This document shows positions 50,501 through 56,455 of a DNA stretch of 64,000 bases, in pieces. The DNA is from Endomychus coccineus (taxonomy: Eukaryota; Arthropoda; Insecta; Coleoptera; Endomychidae), in contig OY294068.1 in NCBI GenBank assembly GCA_958510875.1, forward strand, positions 162,786,388 through 162,850,387. Direction: 5' to 3'. The position numbers were made by a program, and so were the translations under genes. The notes beneath the pieces are model-generated. The model searched no databases. It was not told the origin of the DNA and was given only the letters and a program-made list of their open reading frames with translations. Within the stretch, counting starts at the first letter, position 1, and each line of letters starts with the position of its first letter.

Positions 50501-51809
50501 AGCAAGATAAATGCAAGGGATCGATCATGACGATGAGAAAAAATATGTTTATACCTATTATGAGATTTGGCTATTCACATATTTTAACGTCAAAGTACAA
50601 ACTGTGACTTCAATAATACGTTCAACTTGCAATTGGGATGGCTTTTGAAATAATCTAGAACCAGAAAGTTAGCTCTTCCCCTACTATACCGCTAGAAATT
50701 GTATTACCTACGACAATTAGTACAATGGCGAACTTTTAGGCATGCATAAAACGAGTTCGTCAACCTCTTGGCAGAACTAGCTGAAGTAAATGAATATTCA
50801 ACAACAACTCAAGCTTAAAAGCGTAAGATTAATTGTTGATTCAAATGAAATTTATCACTCTATCGCTATATCGCATAGAATTCCACTGCAGACTTTAATG
50901 TTTACAGCTCGGTTTAGCGTTTTGCCAATAGGAAGTCGGAACAAATGTTCACTAGATAGACTGCTCACCGTTAGATTTGAAAGCGGTAGCACCATCAAAT
51001 GACGCAGTTCTAATTGGATGTTTTTCTTGTTTAAAAGTCCTATCTCCAGAAACGACGAAAGGTTGTGCGAGAGAAACTGCCGGTAAAGATTCTCCTCTAG
51101 TCAAAGGCGGTCTAACCGAATTGCTATGTTCTTCAACAGACATCATTCTTTTCGAGCTATTTATGTCGCCGTTACTGTGATGATGGACATGATGGTCTTC
51201 ATCGTCAGCAGTGGATAAATTACGCTTCAAACCTTGTTGTTGTTGTTGTTGGGGAATGGCATTAGGTCTGCCGTTAGAAACATGATGATGAGATATAGGA
51301 TGAAGTGCCGCAGTAGCTAAGTGCACTGTTGGTATACGTACAGTTGCACGACCTACTAGCGCTTCATGTTCCGGAGTTGGTTCCAACTGAGTAGGCCTAG
51401 ACATAGAAGAACTGCCTCTGGGGGGCGGAGGTTGAACATTTTGATATTCTGTCAACATACCAGCACGAGTATGATGGAGATTGTAGGTATTCGAATGATG
51501 ACCTGCTTGTTGTCGACTACTGGTAGCCACCACAACTTCACCGTTCTGATGTTCATGACCTCCGGTTCTATGTGTTTTAGAACTGTGTCCACCTGGTCGT
51601 TGCTGCTCTTGGAACCCGTGAGCGCGTTTCATTTGACGCGCATTTTCCAAGACTATCTCTATCCTGTCCGCACCTTCGTAATTGACGCATCCTCTGCAAA
51701 CCGCTTCGGAAAAATCGAGCACCATAGCCCATGGCATACGCGGTAAATCGCATAAATAGCAGTGTTGCCTTTTGGCCTGCTGCATTTGCATAACTGACAT
51801 TTTCACCAT
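11381..51809 (-). CDS. IRF2BPL: IRF2BP-family transcription co-regulator (zinc finger + RING), four coding exons
   Basis: Nuclear co-regulator family (vertebrate IRF2BP1, IRF2BP2 and IRF2BPL; one insect ortholog). Known roles are transcriptional co-repression and, through the RING, possible ubiquitin ligase activity. Spliced CDS is 50969-51809, 17675-17941, 15612-15904, 11381-11506 (minus strand): 1527 nt, 508 residues. The N-terminal zinc finger covers about residues 14-66 (C17, C20, C38, C41, with the family motif [13 protein letters not shown]). The middle is low-complexity (H-, P-, S-, T-rich, Q run 187-192). The C3HC4 RING covers about 427-476 (C427, C430, C442, H447 or H448, C451, C454, C470, C476), followed by the family tail [15 protein letters not shown]. 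Phases match at every junction. An in-frame TAG directly precedes the chosen ATG, so residue 1 is the first possible Met; M4, M7 and M9 are alternatives. The symbol is at family level only. The 33-kb first intron holds most of the window's mobile elements. Confidence 0.95.
11895..12847. repeat. hAT-like foldback MITE, 953 bp, 8-bp target duplication
   Basis: TAGGCTGTGCCAAAAAAATC at 11895 is matched by its inverted copy ending at 12847. ATGGATAC flanks both sides (11887-11894 and 12848-12855). The arms of about 380 bp are nearly complementary through ATTTCGCTCTTCTTCGAGTA, GTTTGACACTTGGGAGAC, CCTAAAAACTGTAATTTCAA and GTTCGTGATGCGTCATATG; the unpaired centre is about 12300-12440. Open frames inside are products of the arms. 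The 8-bp duplication points to a hAT source. Confidence 0.85.
12856..15611. other. IRF2BP intron 3 remainder; no gene seen
   Basis: AT-rich intron. Contains a short (GGT)n/(G)n run near 13148-13178. A plus-strand frame at 13584-13832 and minus-strand frames at 14773-15220 show no family motif. No tRNA or repeat recognised. Confidence 0.4.
15612..15904 (-). CDS. IRF2BPL: IRF2BP coding exon 3 (RING first half), tandem NAGNAG acceptor
   Basis: 293 nt. It encodes a Ser/Thr/Ala-rich linker and then the first six RING ligands (CTLC at 427-430, C442, PHHKF with H447/H448, CFPC at 451-454), ending GSE before donor GTAAAT. The acceptor is TTTTCAGCAG followed by GTTC, so two AGs three bases apart can be used. 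The upstream AG gives ...T-A-G-S..., the downstream AG (exon start 15901) drops the Ala and stays in frame. Confidence 0.95.
16390..16870 (+). pseudogene. Relic of a transposon-associated ORF with cysteine cluster
   Basis: In IRF2BP intron 2, opposite strand. Broken frames read FVALYGG, then [32 protein letters not shown], then [18 protein letters not shown] associate this order (ALYG, LPPT..A..HS, RVY.QVQ.W, DP..WGW, then a CxCxxxCGxxCxC cluster) with unclassified ORFs spread in several insect genomes near mobile elements; that association is from memory and uncertain. Stops lie between the blocks, so it is not expressed as one protein. Confidence 0.4.
16871..17519 (-). other. Intron 2 DNA with a possible RNase H trace
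   Basis: At about 17155-17220 the minus strand reads [19 protein letters not shown], which resembles the first catalytic block of a non-LTR RNase H (YTDGSK..GR.G.G). The similarity is short and the neighbouring frames are closed. Nothing else is recognised. Confidence 0.25.
17675..17941 (-). CDS. IRF2BPL: IRF2BP coding exon 2 (Ser/Pro-rich linker)
   Basis: 267 nt, phase 1 at both ends. The acceptor reads TTCTAATTTCAG then TTCCTG; the donor is ACAG then GTAATT. It encodes a low-complexity Ser/Pro/Thr/Gly linker ([10 protein letters not shown] through QHSPNSTG) with SP-type sites such as SPRS and SPPS, a pattern usual between the two zinc-binding ends of this family. There is no folded domain. 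Flanking open frame beyond the splice sites is intron. Confidence 0.9.
17942..18637. other. Intron 1, exon-2-proximal part; no gene seen
   Basis: AT-rich intron sequence upstream of the exon 2 acceptor. No repeat or open frame of note. Confidence 0.4.
18638..19378 (+). mobile_element. DDE (IS630/Tc-related) DNA transposon relic, about 740 bp
   Basis: The ends GCTGTTCACGTTAAGAAAG (18638) and CTTTCTTAACGTGAACAGC (to 19378) are inverted, with complementarity through the following ACGTCAT. Broken plus-strand frames read LDKTWI (18718), [34 protein letters not shown] (about 18815-18935), then YNKLPTSTP, recalling DDE transposases with a LDETW, HAG..GF, DYHDEMN..NF.KW, DNA.YH..PTS order. The catalytic region is decayed. 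Target duplication not clear. Confidence 0.6.
19379..20029. other. Intron 1; no gene seen
   Basis: Ordinary AT-rich intron leading into the CpG-rich patch that starts near 20030. Confidence 0.4.
20030..20350. promoter_or_regulatory. CpG-rich island inside IRF2BP intron 1
   Basis: An isolated CG-rich block (GGCGCGCC near 20223, many CG and ACGT steps) in AT-rich intron. On the plus strand it has an initiator-like TCAGTT at about 20167 and, about 36 nt later, a donor-like CACGTGAGTAAAG. On the minus strand GACGTAAAT could be a donor for an alternative first exon. No ORF or transposon similarity was recognised. Candidate alternative promoter or enhancer. Confidence 0.35.
20984..21714. repeat. 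Candidate non-autonomous element with inverted ends
   Basis: AGTGGAGTTTTGAAT..CGCATG near 20992 is echoed inverted near 21690-21714 (CATGCG..ATTAAAAACTCCACT), with loosely matching CAGTTAAGCAGCTAA and TTTAGCTGACATG. The interior is AT-rich with no usable ORF. Decayed, and the boundaries are approximate. Confidence 0.4.
21715..22200 (-). mobile_element. Penelope-like element terminal region carrying a hammerhead
   Basis: Non-coding block containing the hammerhead at 21898-21944. Similar lines such as TTCATTTGTTTCT plus CTTGGCTTTTGC (about 21815) and GTCATTTGTTTCTGGTCCGCTTTTGC (about 22190, only partly quoted here) suggest direct repeats around the ribozyme, as in PLE long repeats. No coding part was recognised next to it. 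Confidence 0.45.
21898..21944 (-). ncRNA. Type I hammerhead ribozyme (47 nt)
   Basis: Reading the minus strand from 21944: stem I GUUCUA; core CUGAUGA; stem II GCUCU, loop AUGAGA, AGAGC; core GAA; stem III ACAG paired with CUGU without a loop; cleavage nucleotide C at 21904; stem I UAGAAC. All 6, 5 and 4 pairs are canonical and every core base is present. The loop-less palindromic stem III is the form described for hammerheads in Penelope-like retroelements, where activity is expected in dimers. Function here is inferred. Confidence 0.85.
22201..23669. other. Intron 1; no gene seen
   Basis: AT-rich. A plus-strand frame at 22916-23113 has no motif. No repeat of note. Confidence 0.4.
23680..24560 (-). 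pseudogene. Mariner transposase relic, internally deleted
   Basis: Minus-strand frames in order: [50 protein letters not shown]-like, [17 protein letters not shown] (24110), [38 protein letters not shown], then after a deletion [27 protein letters not shown]. This is the mariner order, but the part between KVLF and the C-terminus that should hold the second and third catalytic Asp is missing. Several stops and shifts. Inactive. Confidence 0.85.
24590..27060. other. Intron 1; no gene seen
   Basis: About 2.5 kb of AT-rich DNA. Frames at 24589-24825 and 25056-25355 are Lys/Phe/Ile-rich by composition only. Short direct repeats of GAAAATAT-type around 25100-25330, but no clear element. Confidence 0.4.
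27090..27260 (+). pseudogene. hAT transposase C-terminal fragment
   Basis: The plus strand reads [18 protein letters not shown] at about 27157-27210, the signature of the hAT C-terminal dimerisation domain (usually [17 protein letters not shown]). A stop follows directly. No terminal repeats were seen nearby. The longer minus-strand frame across this segment is antisense. Confidence 0.6.
27700..27900 (+). mobile_element. Possible Penelope-like tail with hammerhead-like fold
   Basis: CUGAUGA at 27785-27791, an extra U, an AU-rich hairpin (GUAAAAACUUUUUAU), GAA, palindromic ACCGGU and A. The layout equals the other hammerhead-like folds in the window, but stem I does not pair well. Likely a decayed copy of a PLE end. 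Confidence 0.35.
27901..31157. other. Intron 1; no gene seen
   Basis: About 3.2 kb, AT-rich. A minus-strand frame at 29445-29861 (138 residues) has no recognisable motif. 30590-30725 is rich in ATATAT runs. The foldback element begins at 31158. Confidence 0.4.
31430..32450 (-). repeat. Left satellite arm, about 7 diverging units
   Basis: Units of about 150 bp in the opposite sense to the right arm. Each has a palindrome GGGTGCTTCGCTAACTTCAT / ATGAACTTAGCGAAGCACCC. Divergence grows from the outer edge inward: units after about 32200 are barely recognisable. Confidence 0.85.
32925..35800 (+). repeat. Right satellite arm, about 18 units with higher-order order
   Basis: Nearly identical units of 152-162 bp. 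A 9-10 bp extra copy of GCGGAAAATTA marks long units (A); TTCAAGGG marks type B and TTCGAGGG type C. The order reads ABC ABC AB'C BC ABC AB'C B. The same unit recurs 467 bp away (33343 and 33810, three units) and again 1229 bp on (35039, eight units). Short open frames of about 70 codons result from the repeat and are not genes. Confidence 0.85.
35951..36115 (+). CDS. Small ORF, possible transposase N-terminal helix-turn-helix
   Basis: A 54-residue frame starting [13 protein letters not shown] and containing [19 protein letters not shown], ending TAG at the inner edge of the right terminal repeat. The pattern (Met-Ile/Val-x-x-Tyr, x-x-x-A..F...FPN) resembles the DUF4817-like N-terminal helix-turn-helix found on some insect mariner-like transposases. 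A GTATGA right after the stop looks like a donor, so it could be a remnant first exon. No catalytic domain remains. Confidence 0.4.
   Translation: MPLTTQHMIEAYFRTAALVNGNWQYSQRLCLDNFREHFPNVAISPDNFYACLNK
36243..37680. other. Intron 1; no gene seen
   Basis: AT-rich. Plus-strand frames at 36493-36675 and 36873-37157 give no motif. Confidence 0.35.
37685..38245 (+). pseudogene. Mariner transposase relic, 5'-truncated and internally deleted
   Basis: The plus strand reads [34 protein letters not shown], stop, [20 protein letters not shown], the mariner N-terminal domain. After degenerate sequence the C-terminal end appears as [15 protein letters not shown] (about 38140-38190). The 3' terminal repeat is CTGAACGACCCTCGTA near 38233-38248; I do not find its partner at the 5' side. 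Catalytic residues are largely lost. Confidence 0.8.
38250..39808. other. Intron 1; no gene seen
   Basis: Mostly AT-rich. 38495-38610 is locally GC-richer (GGCAGGGCGGTTCC, CCCGCGTTGAAC) without an RNA fold or ORF that I recognise. Frames at 38866-39048 and 39158-39340 have no motif. Confidence 0.35.
39809..41236. repeat. Palindromic element split by a non-LTR insertion
   Basis: The left arm 39809-39872 (TTTTTCACTCCATTT, AAGTATTATAA, TAAGATAAGTTCCACATACA) is complementary to 41180-41236 (TGTATGTAGAACTAATCTTA, TATAATACTTGGAAATGGAG, TGAAAAA). About 170 bp before interruption. Likely a MITE; terminal duplication not resolved. Confidence 0.7.
39873..41104 (+). pseudogene. 5'-truncated non-LTR retrotransposon (RNase H and C-terminal zinc motif)
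   Basis: Plus-strand frames: [20 protein letters not shown] and [12 protein letters not shown] (end of RT / connection region), then [22 protein letters not shown]-like, [25 protein letters not shown], and [18 protein letters not shown], the CxxC...H...C knuckle at the C-terminus of jockey/R1-type ORF2, followed by a short tail ending in A-rich CAAAAACAAAAAAATA. Flanked by a 36-bp direct repeat (39837-39872 and 41105-41140, two mismatches). Frame breaks are present; inactive. Confidence 0.75.
41237..42034. other. Intron 1; no gene seen
   Basis: AT-rich sequence between two composite elements; nothing recognised. Confidence 0.4.
43616..44110 (-). pseudogene. Truncated second copy of the mariner-like transposase
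   Basis: Encodes the C-terminal 130 residues ([32 protein letters not shown], ending GQHFEQLMP) plus a short part of the middle domain up to 44110, where it is fused to inverted-repeat sequence (GATGAGCCTTTTTAC). Product of the tandem duplication. A short repeat (GTTCAAGTAG) is inserted near 44025. Confidence 0.85.
44762..45802 (-). pseudogene. Mariner-like transposase with N-terminal DUF4817-type domain, two frameshifts
   Basis: Starts [20 protein letters not shown] (45802), the N-terminal helix-turn-helix, and [11 protein letters not shown]; a frameshift leads to [20 protein letters not shown] and the second HTH ([20 protein letters not shown]); then [11 protein letters not shown] with the first catalytic Asp. 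A further shift near 45115 precedes [11 protein letters not shown] (second Asp) and [17 protein letters not shown] (third Asp). 43 residues separate the second and third Asp, longer than the 34 usual for mariner. The C-terminus ends FEQLMP. DNA cut-and-paste transposase by family, inactive here. Confidence 0.85.
46457..46560. repeat. Inverted pair of PLE terminal motif
   Basis: A minus-sense copy at about 46462-46515 (AAGAAACAATCACCATTATC) faces a plus-sense copy at about 46519-46555 (GAGGGTGATTGTTTTTTATT). Same motif as at 1240, 1713, 4712 and 50340. Confidence 0.6.
46561..47799. other. Intron 1; no gene seen
   Basis: AT-rich. Short frames at 47140-47328 and 47622-47816 have no motif; the latter abuts the PLE relic. 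Confidence 0.4.
47800..49000 (-). pseudogene. Penelope-like element relic (RT and GIY-YIG)
   Basis: The minus strand gives [15 protein letters not shown] near 48600 (the RT block GxxMGSPLSP.lAe), fragments near the catalytic box ([13 protein letters not shown] read with a frame change, about 48520), and the GIY-YIG block [16 protein letters not shown] then YKEHLSHF (47930-47850). Frame 47993-48244 ([22 protein letters not shown]) is the linker. Many breaks; inactive. Confidence 0.75.
49001..49260. other. No recognisable gene
   Basis: Short AT-rich spacer between the PLE relic and the 282-bp repeats. Confidence 0.35.
49261..50106 (+). repeat. Three tandem 282-bp repeats
   Basis: Monomers begin at 49261, 49543 and 49825, each starting GCCGAAAAGGTCCATTTCAA and ending near CATATGGCCTTCCGC. 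They are more than 90% alike by eye; the third differs most. Each contains AAGTACTTGCTACTACTTAT and AGGTACTAATCGGTCATCAA. No ORF. Short satellite-like array in intron 1. Confidence 0.9.
50107..50335. other. No recognisable gene
   Basis: Contains GTGACGTCAT near 50140 but no other regulatory context. Confidence 0.3.
50336..50412. repeat. 77-bp hairpin of the PLE terminal motif
   Basis: AGAAACAATCACCCTTATC is followed about 10 nt later by GTGGATAAGGGTGATTGCTTC, an almost closed inverted dimer. Confidence 0.65.
50413..50968. other. Intron 1 start, next to the exon 1 donor
   Basis: No repeat or gene. It directly follows the GTGAGC donor of IRF2BP exon 1 (minus strand). Frame 50790-51002 is antisense to the splice site and not coding. 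Confidence 0.4.
50969..51809 (-). CDS. IRF2BPL: IRF2BP coding exon 1 (N-terminal zinc finger)
   Basis: Encodes residues 1-280 plus the first base of codon 281. The IRF2BP zinc finger lies at 14-66. The rest is probably disordered: His-rich stretches near 205-212, four prolines near 127-130, a six-Gln run at 187-192. The exon ends AAC G followed by donor GTGAGC, and the split codon G|TT joins exon 2 in frame. A start one Met later (M4, with A at -3) is possible. Confidence 0.95.
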
Positions 51810-52130
51810 CTAATAATAATCCTCTACGTACTCATTGGTCACTACACCATTCTCGCACGATACTCACTCCACAAACTCTGCACTATAACTGAATTCTCGT
51901 CAGTCTGTTTGTCGTCCCTTTCTATGCGGCGTTCAGTGCGGCAAGGGGGGCGAATTCAGGCAATCGTTATAGACGGTGACGTCACATAGTGGTATAAACC
52001 AATAGAGACATGGCTACGTCACTGCGCGCGCTGCACTGTTACAACAAGGCAAGCGTAAGCGACCGTGTCGTGGCCGTGATACAAAACAAAGCGAGTGCGA
52101 TGTGACGCTGGTCGATGAGGAGAGGAGTGC
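51810..52130 (-). promoter_or_regulatory. IRF2BP promoter and 5' UTR, CpG-rich
   Basis: This block upstream of exon 1 is visibly richer in CG dinucleotides than the surrounding DNA (GCGCGCGC near 52024). On the minus strand an arthropod initiator TCAGTT sits at 51893-51888, which would give an 82-nt 5' UTR. A palindromic CRE (TGACGTCA) lies at 51978-51985, about 90 bp further upstream, with a nearby inverted CCAAT motif. Start site and factor binding are inferred from motifs only. Confidence 0.55.
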
Positions 52131-52920
52131 ACAGATGAGCTGAAGAGGTGCATTATTAGTGCTACTTTAGTACCTTTGCCTGCTCGGCCAGGTAGCGTTA
52201 TGTGTCATCTGTAATTGATGTGACCTGAATATTGTAGACAGATGACGACTTATTTTTAACAGCAACAAAATGCGTCTAGTCTACCGATAAGAAGAGTCAA
52301 AATTGTTGTATTCAAACGAAATATTTTCCCAGGCGTGCTTCACGAATTTGACCTCTGAGTTTGCGGATTCTCCTTACGCAACAGTATCCAAAGATCTTGA
52401 TATGAATGAAGAATTAATTCAATTCAGTACCTCAAAATAGAACAATACATTTTCTTAGCGCACTTTAACAAAGAAGAAGGGTATTGAAATATTGAAAACA
52501 TAGAACGTAGACCAACGTAAATAGCAATTCAGCAATTAACAGGATAAAAATGTCGTTAATTCGCGTTAGAGAATCGTCTTGATATGAAAAAAATTAATTG
52601 TTTGTTTTGTGACGAATTTAATTGTTACAAATTGTTATTGCTATTTTGACAATTATATTCATGCTCAAACGATAGGATATGAATAAACAAAAATTGTTAG
52701 GGAAAAGACGAAATTATAAGATTTTCAATATAAAAATTAATATCTTCTATAAATTGCATAGTAATACAAAGCGGTATTAAAACATTAAGCACTAAAAGAA
52801 AACAGACACACTAGCTAAAAATATTTGGGTTGTAGAAGTAAGATGGCAGCGCCAAATATCCCTGCCTTATTATGAAAGAAACGGTGTAGACTCTCAATTG
52901 AATTTTATTTTTCAATATAA
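52131..52920. other. Upstream flank of IRF2BP; no gene seen
   Basis: The composition returns to AT-rich beyond the CpG-rich promoter. No ORF of note. Confidence 0.4.
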
Positions 52921-53717
52921 TCCCCCCTGACATTAATGCTCTTATAGTGCAGTCAAATGGGTATATAAATAAGCCTTGGGAAAAGGGTCGATTTTGATGG
53001 GACAAAGTACATTCTCTTCAGAATGTTATCAGAAACAAAGTCTACCTCATAGATAGTTGTGCAAATTGTTTATATTGCTTATAAATAATAAATTAACAAT
53101 TTAATAAGCTCATTTTTGAGATTACATAAGAAATGCTAAATGTGACCATTTTTGATGGGGTATTTTTGGTCAGTGAACATATGAAACTAGTTAAGCAAAT
53201 AGTTCAATTAACTTCATTTGTTATAAACAATTTATTCATTAACAAATAGATGAATTCGACCAGAACTCCGTGTTTAGGGTAGTTTTGGGATTATTTTGGC
53301 ATTCTGAGTTCGATTTTATCGTCAATGTATACCCACAGATTTGCTATAAACAAATTATATTTATCAATAAATATACGAATTTGACCAAAATGTCGAGTTT
53401 ATAGTCATTTTCCTATAATTTTGGCCTCCTCAGTACAATTTTATTGCTATTATGGTCTTTGAATACATACAAACATTTTTAAATTGTTAAAAACAAACTA
53501 TTTATTAACAAATAAAGAAAAACCAAATGTGACATTTTTATACGATATGCACACTCAGAACACTCACATTTTATTGAATTTTATTTAACTTATTATTAAA
53601 ATATGAAATTTAAAACAATTGTTTTTTTTTAATAAAAATCAAAATTCTTAAATTTATTTCAACTATATATAAATTCTCGGGAAATAGGTCACATTAACAC
53701 TTATGTTTTATATTTTA

Positions 53718-53759
53718 GTCTTTACGTACGTTTCGGTCTCACGACCATCATCAGAAGAC
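53718..53759 (-). ncRNA. Hammerhead-like fold, minus strand
   Basis: From 53759: stem I GUCUU, CUGAUGA, extra U, stem II GGUC-GUGA-GACC, GAA, stem III ACG-UA-CGU, cleavage A, stem I AAGAC. All stems pair. The unpaired U between the core and stem II departs from the canonical hammerhead, and the stem III loop of two bases is tight, so activity is uncertain. Confidence 0.55.
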
Positions 53760-54199
53760 TTATTATTTCAATAACCTGAGCTTAGAACTAATTGTATTCA
53801 CACAAAGCGTCCTTCTCGAGGCAATATCGTTCAAAATGCGAACGTCGCCGAAACGAACAGAAATACGAAATCGAAACTGTAACACAAACGTTATAAGTAT
53901 GATAGGTATATCAAGAATCCACTATTTAGTAGAAACCTCAAAAAATACGAACACATTTCATCATAGTCTATGAACGACTAACACGAGACAAGTTCAAGTA
54001 TTTACTCTCGAACCAGATGTCACGATTTATTAGGTAATAAAAGGTCTGGCCTCTGAGATATACTTTCGACCAATCTACCTAAAAATATACTTTTAACATT
54101 TTAAGGACGCAAGTAGGAATATGCAAGAATATTAATCAATTAAATTAGTATAAATATGAATACAATTAGTTCTAAGTTATCAGGTTATTGAAATAATAA

Positions 54200-54241
54200 G
54201 TCTTCTGATGATGGTCGTGAGACCGAAACGTACGTAAGGAC
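54200..54241 (+). ncRNA. Hammerhead-like fold, plus strand (other arm)
   Basis: Same layout as its inverted partner: GUCUU, CUGAUGA, extra U, GGUC-GUGA-GACC, GAA, ACG-UA-CGU, A, AGGAC. One base change in stem I turns a U-A pair into U-G, so pairing is kept. Uncertain activity for the same reasons. Confidence 0.55.
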
Positions 54242-55000
54242 TAAAATATAAAACATAAGTGTTAATGTGACCTATTTCCCGAGAATTTATATGTAATTCA
54301 TACCTGGGTCAAGAATCTTTATTATAATTTATTTCAACAATTTGTTTGTGAAAAATTCCTTTTCAGAAACGTTATTCGATATTCATCGTCTAAGTTTCGT
54401 GCACTCAAACTCCTTGATAAAATGTTTTGTATTTGTTCGTTTCAAAATTGAGATTTTCCTAGTAACATACATTTGTTTTGCTTTTTTTGATATAATTTAT
54501 TCGATTCTTAATAGATTAATTTTAAAAACATTTTACACTTGGAATTTTGGCTCAATTCGTATACTTGTAATAAATAATTTAAAGTAATTTGTGGGTATAC
54601 ATTCGACGATATTGACGATAAAATCGAACTCAGAATGCCAAAATTATCCGAAATTCATCTATTTGTAAAAAATTAAATTGTTTATAACTAATAAAGTTAA
54701 TTCAACTATTTTTTTAACTAGTTTCATATGTTCATGCACTGACCAAAAATAGTCTTTACCCGTTCAAAAATGTTCAAATTTAGCATTTTTTATGTAATCT
54801 CAAAAATGAGCCAATAATATTATTAATTTATTGTTTATAAGCAATATAAACAATATGCACAACTATCTATGAGATAGACTTTGTTTCTGATAACATTCTG
54901 AAGAGAATGCACTTTGTCCCATCAGAATCGACCCTTTTACCAAGGATTTACTGGTCCAATACCCATTTAACTGCACTATTGATGTGGGCGATAGAAGATG

Positions 55001-55856
55001 GTACGAAGTTAATAAGAAAACCTACATCACATTTACTCGCCTCATTGATTTAGTAGGTAACTGATACTAATCTCCAACTAAATTCCAAGTCCAGTTAAAC
55101 ATATAAAGCCTATATCCAAATTCCATAAAAGTCAAAATATGGACTGTGATGATTTTATTATCGTGTAAATAGGGCAGACTGGGAGCATCGGTCGTGTTCA
55201 TATTAAAAAGGTAGGCGCTCCTAGCTCTTCAGTTGGATTTTCGCGGAAGAAATATTTATAGAGTTGCAGACACAACAAACAGTTCTCATAAAGTAAGTAA
55301 CCTAATTATTCCTCATCCTGTGGTGCTGTAACTGCGTGATGAGCAATTGCTGAAGTCTTGTGACGGATTGTGTGTTTAAATTTAGTTTAATTCGCAGAAC
55401 CAAATACAACTGTAATGGAAAAAACCTCGTCCGGTTGAGAAACTAACAGGAAATCCACAAACATAAGTCTTTGTTGTTTATAACCTAATTCCATATCCAT
55501 ATCTAGCAGTAGAAATAGTTGCGTATCGTTATCCGGTTAATCATGAAATATGTCATACTCTTATGGAGAAAGAGTATAATCTCAATTTCAATTCATGATT
55601 TATACATTTGATGGGAATTTTCTTCTTATAGTGATCGCTTTTGCAAGTAATCGTTAGCTTAACTATCCCTTCCGGTGCCCCGGGTCATGGTCATATCAGG
55701 GGCTCCCAGCTCTAATTTTTTTGCCAAGAAAAAAAGGAAATATTGCAGTAAGCTTTACTTTTAAGAAAATTAGATAACTTTTCTCCACTCTTAATGATTA
55801 TCGTCGGAATTACAAATTCTAGGGTAACCTGAGTAAAAATACGATCCCATTCAGAC
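55001..55856. other. No recognisable gene
   Basis: Intergenic DNA. Two loosely similar blocks (GGAGCATCGGTCGTGTTCAT near 55177 and GGTGCCCCGGGTCATGGTCA near 55674, both followed by GCTC and AGCTCT) hint at an old repeat. Confidence 0.3.
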
Positions 55857-56130
55857 CAAAGAGTTCTATATATAGAGTAGACTAGTAAGCCTTTCACTGG
55901 TATGTTAACGGACATTCTATCCTTCTCGCACATGTACTGCGCTCTTACTCGCACGATGTGCGCGCGTTATACTTATTCTTGTATTCTTATACTCTTTGTG
56001 ATAGAAGGGGAGACCGGGCGAGTGAAAGCGAACTAACATGTGCGATAAGGACAGAATGTCCGACTAGTTACCAGCGCTTTCCTACGCTTAACACACTACT
56101 TGTCTACTCTATATATAGAAGAACTCTTTG
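55857..56130. repeat. hAT-like hairpin MITE, 274 bp
   Basis: CAAAGAGTTCTATATATAGA at 55857 is mirrored at 56107-56130. Near-duplicate 8-bp flanks ATTCAGAC (55849-55856) and ATTCAGAT (56131-56138). The arms pair through GTTAACGGACATTCT-like and CGCACATGT blocks. The terminal CAAAG fits the hAT end consensus YARNG. Confidence 0.75.
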
Positions 56131-56138
56131 ATTCAGAT

Positions 56139-56454
56139 ACGTTTTTAAGGAATTAATGTTCCGACGGAACATTAAGTTTTCCTCAAACAGAAATGTTTTC
56201 TATGTCGTTAAAAACGTATTTTAGATTGTAAAATTTGAAGATAACAAATATAATTTATCCACAATCATGCCATAAACTGCCATTATCATCCTCAATTAAG
56301 CCATATAAAGTGGCATTTTATTCGCAAGTGGAATAAACTAACTTTATTCCATTATTACAAGAAATGGAGGAAAAATTAATACAAATCAATCAAATTTATT
56401 CAGTAATTATTTATTGACATTATTTATTGACATATATTTAATATTGACTTCATT
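56139..56454. other. No recognisable gene
   Basis: AT-rich spacer with local complementarity (ACGTTTTTAAGGAATTAATG and TTAAGTTTTCC..AAAAACGT) around 56145-56220. Confidence 0.3.
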
Positions 56455-56455
56455 A

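Larger units (their letters stand above)
52940..54990. repeat. 2-kb palindromic element with a ribozyme-like fold on each arm
   Basis: The outer arms pair: ATAGTGCAGTCAAATGGGT (52947) with ACCCATTTAACTGCACTAT (to about 54979), then AACATTCTGAAGAGAATG-type blocks, CTATGAGATAGACTTTG, and GATAAAATCGAACTCAGAAT (54618). The inner arms 53665-53800 and 54150-54295 are almost identical inverted copies. Between outer and inner left arms is a degenerate tandem repeat of about 120 bp (53221, 53341, 53470: TATAAACAA.TTAT and AACAAAT repeats). No ORF. Confidence 0.8.

Noticed and set aside
50977..51746. Plus-strand frames over IRF2BP exon 1
   Set aside because: Shadows of the real exon on the minus strand.
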